Part shown: one piece after another, positions 61,379 through 64,000 of the stretch
How positions within the stretch are numbered: the first letter of the stretch is position 1
Layout: every line of letters starts with the position of its first letter
Source: CAWGHZ01 sp963822575
Lineage (GTDB): Bacteria > Pseudomonadota > Alphaproteobacteria > MPNO01 > DASWLB01
Reading direction: 5' to 3'
DNA: 64,000 nucleotides
Assembly: GCA_963822575.1 (NCBI GenBank)
Contig: CAWGHZ010000003.1
Coordinates: 310,001-374,000, forward strand
Notes under the pieces: generated by a model
What the model was told of the DNA's origin: nothing
What the model saw: only the letters and a program-made list of their open reading frames with translations
Database searches by the model: none
Translations under genes and position numbers: made by a program

Positions 61379-62104
61379 GTGACGGTTTGGACGCACATCG
61401 GGCGTCAGCTCGGCATGCCGGCAGGGGCGGCCGGGTGCTTGGCCGGCCGGATCATGCGCTGCGTGAACGCGCGGCCCAACGCCGTGGCCGTCGCAGCACT
61501 GGGCCTCTCCCCGTCCGACCGGGTGATCGAGCTCGGCTGCGGGCCGGGCCACGCCCTCCGCCTGATCGCCGCGCGCGTCGCCGGCGGCAGCGCCACCGGG
61601 ATCGACCGGTCGGCGACGATGCTGCGCCAGGCTGCCGCACATAACCGCGCCGCGCTGAGGGCCGGGCGGGTGCGCCTCTGCCGCGCCCGCTTCGAGTCCC
61701 TGCCCTTCCCCGACGGCGCATTCGACAAGGCGCTGGCCGTGAACGTCGCTTATTTCTGGCACGAGCCGGCGCCGATCCTGGCCGAGCTCCGCCGCGTGCT
61801 GCGTCCGGGAGGGCGCCTCGCGCTCTACGTCACAGACGACGCGACCATGCGGCGCTGGCCCTTCGCGGGGCCCGACACGCACCGACACTTCGACCCGGTG
61901 CGCCTCGCCGCGATGCTGTCCGCCGGCGGGTTCGGCGATCCCGACCCCACGATCGTGCCGGTCCGCATCGCGCGCGGCATCGCCGGCCTGGTCGCGACGG
62001 CAACGATACCGACAACGAAAACCGAGGGGGCTCCGAACACATGCACGACGCTATGCTTGCCACCGCGACCATCTGCGCTCTCGCCTCTTCCGTCTATCTC
62101 CTGA
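61379..62104 (+). CDS. Class I SAM-dependent methyltransferase
   Basis: A 241-residue methyltransferase with WTHIGRQLGMPAG at the start, motif I VIELGCGPGHALRLIA near residue 50, and LRRVLRPGGRLALYV. A GTG start at 61379 fits the family N-terminus. The last 30 residues (after LVATATIPTT) are Thr/Pro/Ser-rich and overlap the next gene by 64 bases, which is unusual, so the original stop may have been lost. It lies 21 bases after the TPR-like gene. Substrate unknown. Confidence 0.85.
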   Translation: MTVWTHIGRQLGMPAGAAGCLAGRIMRCVNARPNAVAVAALGLSPSDRVIELGCGPGHALRLIAARVAGGSATGIDRSATMLRQAAAHNRAALRAGRVRLCRARFESLPFPDGAFDKALAVNVAYFWHEPAPILAELRRVLRPGGRLALYVTDDATMRRWPFAGPDTHRHFDPVRLAAMLSAGGFGDPDPTIVPVRIARGIAGLVATATIPTTKTEGAPNTCTTLCLPPRPSALSPLPSIS

Positions 62105-63198
62105 TCGCGATCCGCTGCACGGCATATGGCCGGCGGCCGCGTGGCGACATTTGCGCCGCGCCGCGGCCGCCCGTCACCGTGCTCAAGCCGCTCTGCGGGC
62201 TGGAGCCGCGGCTCTATGAGTGCCTGCGCTCGTTCTGTGCCGAGGCGCGCGGCGACACGCAGATCGTCTTCGGCGTGCGCGACCCGGCGGACCCGGCGAT
62301 CGCCGTCGTCGAGCGATTGATCTCGGAATTCCCGGCTGTCGACATCGCGCTGGTGGTCGATCGGCGGGTGCACGGCGAGAACCTGAAGGTCAGCAACCTG
62401 ATCAACATGATGGAAGTGTCGCGCCACGCGGCGATCGTCGTCTCCGACGCCGATACGCGGATCGCGCCGGGCGCGCTCGACCGGCTCCTTGCGCCCCTTG
62501 CCGCGCCGGACGTGGGCGCCGTCACCTGCCTTTACAAGTCGGCGGCGGCGGCGGGCCTTCCTTCTTCCCTCGCCGGACTGTTCGTCGATTCGTGGTTCTT
62601 GACGTCCGCGACGGTCGATGCGTGCCTCTGGTCCGTCGATTACTGTTACGGACCGCTCAGCGCGATACGCCGCGAGGCGTTGGACTCGATCGGCGGGTTC
62701 GCGGCGCTCGCCGCGTATCTCGCCGACGACTTCATGCTTGGCCAGCGTCTGGCCGCCACGGGGTGGGACGTCGTGCTGGGCGACGACGTGGTGGAGATTG
62801 CGGTCGAGGAGGATTGGCGGTCTCTGTTGAGCCACGAGTTGCGTTGGGCGCGCACGGTGCGTACCGTGCGCCCGGCCCAGCACGTTCTGTCGGTGGTGAC
62901 GTGGAGCCTGCCGCTCGACGCGCTGGCGCTGGCCGGCCCGCACTGGATGCCGGCTAGCGCCATCTTCGTCCCGCTCGTCTTGCGCTTCGCCCTTCATGCG
63001 CTCGCGCGCAGGCGCTTCCGGCTCGGCGGTCGCGCGCGAGCATGGCTCTTGCCTCTACGGGAGCTCCTCTGCTTCGCCGTGTGGGCGGCAAGCTTCGCCA
63101 AACGCGAAGTGGTCTGGCGCGGCCGCGTGCTCTCGGTCGCGAAAGCGGGCGCGATGGTCAGCGCCAACCTGCCGACCGTTCGTGCCGAGGCGCGTTGA
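62041..63198 (+). CDS. hpnI: Hopanoid biosynthesis glycosyltransferase (HpnI-type)
   Basis: HpnI transfers N-acetylglucosamine to bacteriohopanetetrol. The 385-residue GT21-like enzyme has an N-terminal membrane helix, VTVLKPLCGLEPRLYECLRSF, the nucleotide-sugar DxD region (VSDADTRIAPG), the acceptor motif DDFMLGQRL, a Q/RxxRW-like HELRWARTVR, and C-terminal helices. These match HpnI and ceramide glucosyltransferases. A GAGGGGG ribosome-binding site lies 8 bases ahead of the ATG. The other hopanoid genes (hpnF, hpnG, hpnJ, hpnK) are not in the window, so a ceramide-type role cannot be excluded. Confidence 0.88.
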   Translation: MHDAMLATATICALASSVYLLIAIRCTAYGRRPRGDICAAPRPPVTVLKPLCGLEPRLYECLRSFCAEARGDTQIVFGVRDPADPAIAVVERLISEFPAVDIALVVDRRVHGENLKVSNLINMMEVSRHAAIVVSDADTRIAPGALDRLLAPLAAPDVGAVTCLYKSAAAAGLPSSLAGLFVDSWFLTSATVDACLWSVDYCYGPLSAIRREALDSIGGFAALAAYLADDFMLGQRLAATGWDVVLGDDVVEIAVEEDWRSLLSHELRWARTVRTVRPAQHVLSVVTWSLPLDALALAGPHWMPASAIFVPLVLRFALHALARRRFRLGGRARAWLLPLRELLCFAVWAASFAKREVVWRGRVLSVAKAGAMVSANLPTVRAEAR

Positions 63199-63240
63199 TG
63201 GCAAGCTTGCGCGTTGGCGCGGGCCCGCTTCGCCGATCCC

Positions 63241-63768
63241 CTATTTCGCCTTCGCCATCTCCCGGTCGATTTCGACCGCAAAGCGCGTGTCCCATGTGGC
63301 CTTCACCTGGGCGGTCGTGACCGGCTTCTTCGCGTTCGACGAGATGAAGGCCGCATCGTCGGCATAGAGCTGGGGCGCGGGCGTGACGCCGTCGGGCATC
63401 GCCGCGATCAAGGCCTCCGCCAGCTCCTTGCCGTGGTTCGGCATCTTGAGGCGCTTCGCCAGAATCTTGGCCGCCCAGTCCGGATTGGCGCGTGCCTTGG
63501 CGTCCGCCTGTGCCAGCGCGCGCACCATCTTGCGAACAAGGTCGGGCTTCTTCTCGATGAGGTCGACCGACGTGCCCATGCCGTCGGCGAGCTGCGTCGG
63601 CATGTCGATCTCGCGCTTCAGCACGTGGACGCCCGGCAAGCGGTCCTTGAGCTGCAGCGCCAGCGTCGTGCTTTCCAGGATGGCGTCGGCGTTCCCGGAG
63701 AGCAGCAGCGTCTGGCGCGACGCCTGCGAGCCGATGGAAAGCAGCTTGACGTCCTTGCCGGGGACCAG
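63241..63768 (-). pseudogene. C-terminal half of an ABC substrate-binding protein, fused to an SDR start
   Basis: About 175 codons of an NMT1/taurine-type binding protein remain: KDVKLLSIGSQASRQTLLLS, then SGNADAILE, GTSVDLIEKKPDLVRKMVRAL and a final EIDREMAKAK. A full protein would have about 330 residues and a signal peptide, all missing. No ATG, GTG or TTG is found in the frame until 63639. Directly upstream, at about 63768, the sequence changes to an SDR N-terminus in another frame. It looks like the right-hand side of a deletion fusion, or a misassembly. Confidence 0.8.
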
Positions 63769-63953
63769 GCGTCGATCTCGGCCCCCGCGACGCGCTCGGC
63801 AATCCGGCGCGACGTCCCGTCGAGCGCGTCCGGGTCGCGATCCACCAGCAGGACCTTGGCCCCTTCGGCGCAGAACAGTTCACCGGTCGCCCCACCGATG
63901 CCGCCGCCGCCGCCGGTGACGATCGCAGCCTTGCCCGCCATGCGTTGGCTCAT
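63769..63953 (-). pseudogene. N-terminal third of an SDR oxidoreductase, truncated at the same junction
   Basis: About 60 codons of a short-chain dehydrogenase start at 63953 behind a GGGGAGAGG ribosome-binding site: MSQRMAGKAAIVTGGGGGIG, then ELFCAEGAKVLLVDRDP and RIAERVAGAEID. The cofactor-binding motif is complete, but NNAG, the catalytic Ser and YxxxK are absent because the frame meets the binding-protein remnant. In the SDR frame the next residues (to 63618) are nonsense. The region beyond 63954 is cut by the window end. Confidence 0.78.
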
Positions 63954-64000
63954 GCGCCTCTCCCCTTCGTCTGGCCCCCTCTGGAAGCCTCGTTCCGGCC

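Overview
This window reads as chromosomal DNA of a GC-rich (by eye about two thirds to 70% G+C) free-living alphaproteobacterium. Supporting markers are a FYDLN-acid zinc-ribbon protein, a ChpT-type histidine phosphotransferase next to CheY and CheR homologues, a HpnI-type hopanoid glycosyltransferase, a glmU-glmS pair and dense aromatic and fatty-acid catabolic genes. The order is probably Rhodospirillales or a relative, but I cannot fix a genus. There is no rRNA, CRISPR array, transposase or integrase. The sequence is gene-dense with short intergenic spaces and many 1-17 bp overlaps.

Layout. 1-5.4 kb: FYDLN protein, tRNA-Ala(GGC) with a clear terminator, a CBS protein, a MetE/UROD-fold protein, and the chpT-cheY-cheR group. 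5.4-9.1 kb: an exported methyltransferase-fold protein, a membrane-anchored cytochrome c, a phytanoyl-CoA-type dioxygenase and an acyl-CoA dehydrogenase. 9.15-10.26 kb: a conspicuously AT-rich two-gene insert, a small multi-pass membrane protein and a cytidine-deaminase-like protein. 10.3-13.2 kb (minus): an operon of siderophore-interacting flavoprotein, LigA, LigB and an SDR whose catalytic Tyr is His. 13.4-16.5 kb: an exported C-type-lectin-like protein, an exosortase-associated O-ligase and an FAH-family hydrolase. 16.6-23.6 kb: a treY-treX-treZ operon converting maltodextrin to trehalose.

23.6-34 kb is a stress and envelope region: Crp/Fnr regulator, dodecin, CBS protein, HdeD, Na+/H+ antiporter, a DUF883-like protein, a truncated YihY/BrkB remnant coupled to an AI-2E-family permease, and the pqiABC lipid-transport operon. 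34-42 kb: VOC and EamA domains in one reading frame, glutathione reductase, a frameshifted succinate-semialdehyde dehydrogenase, a methyltransferase, and glmU-glmS for UDP-GlcNAc. tRNA-Val(CAC) with a consensus-like promoter follows at 42.1 kb. 42.5-48.6 kb: PPOX-family protein, cupredoxin, a histidine kinase coupled to a di-haem MauG-type protein, and a frameshifted DoxX-like membrane protein.

48.7-52.5 kb (minus) is a catabolic operon: substrate-binding protein, NAD-dependent dehydrogenase, and Rieske ring-hydroxylating dioxygenase alpha and beta. 52.9-63.2 kb is a long plus-strand block. It starts with response regulator, outer-membrane porin-like protein, small periplasmic binding protein and histidine kinase. 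A tightly overlapping four-gene cassette follows (thermostable-hemolysin family, AMP-ligase, haem-oxygenase/TenA-fold enzyme, SDR), then a TPR-like exported protein, a methyltransferase and HpnI. The window ends in a junction where the N-terminal third of an SDR runs directly into the C-terminal half of an ABC substrate-binding protein.

The two best candidates for undescribed systems are the thermostable-hemolysin-family cassette with its flanking two-component locus, and the AT-rich membrane-protein/deaminase pair. Three genes (the VOC/EamA junction, gabD and the DoxX-like gene) each become normal if one base is removed, so either base-level assembly errors or recent decay should be considered when using the protein sequences.
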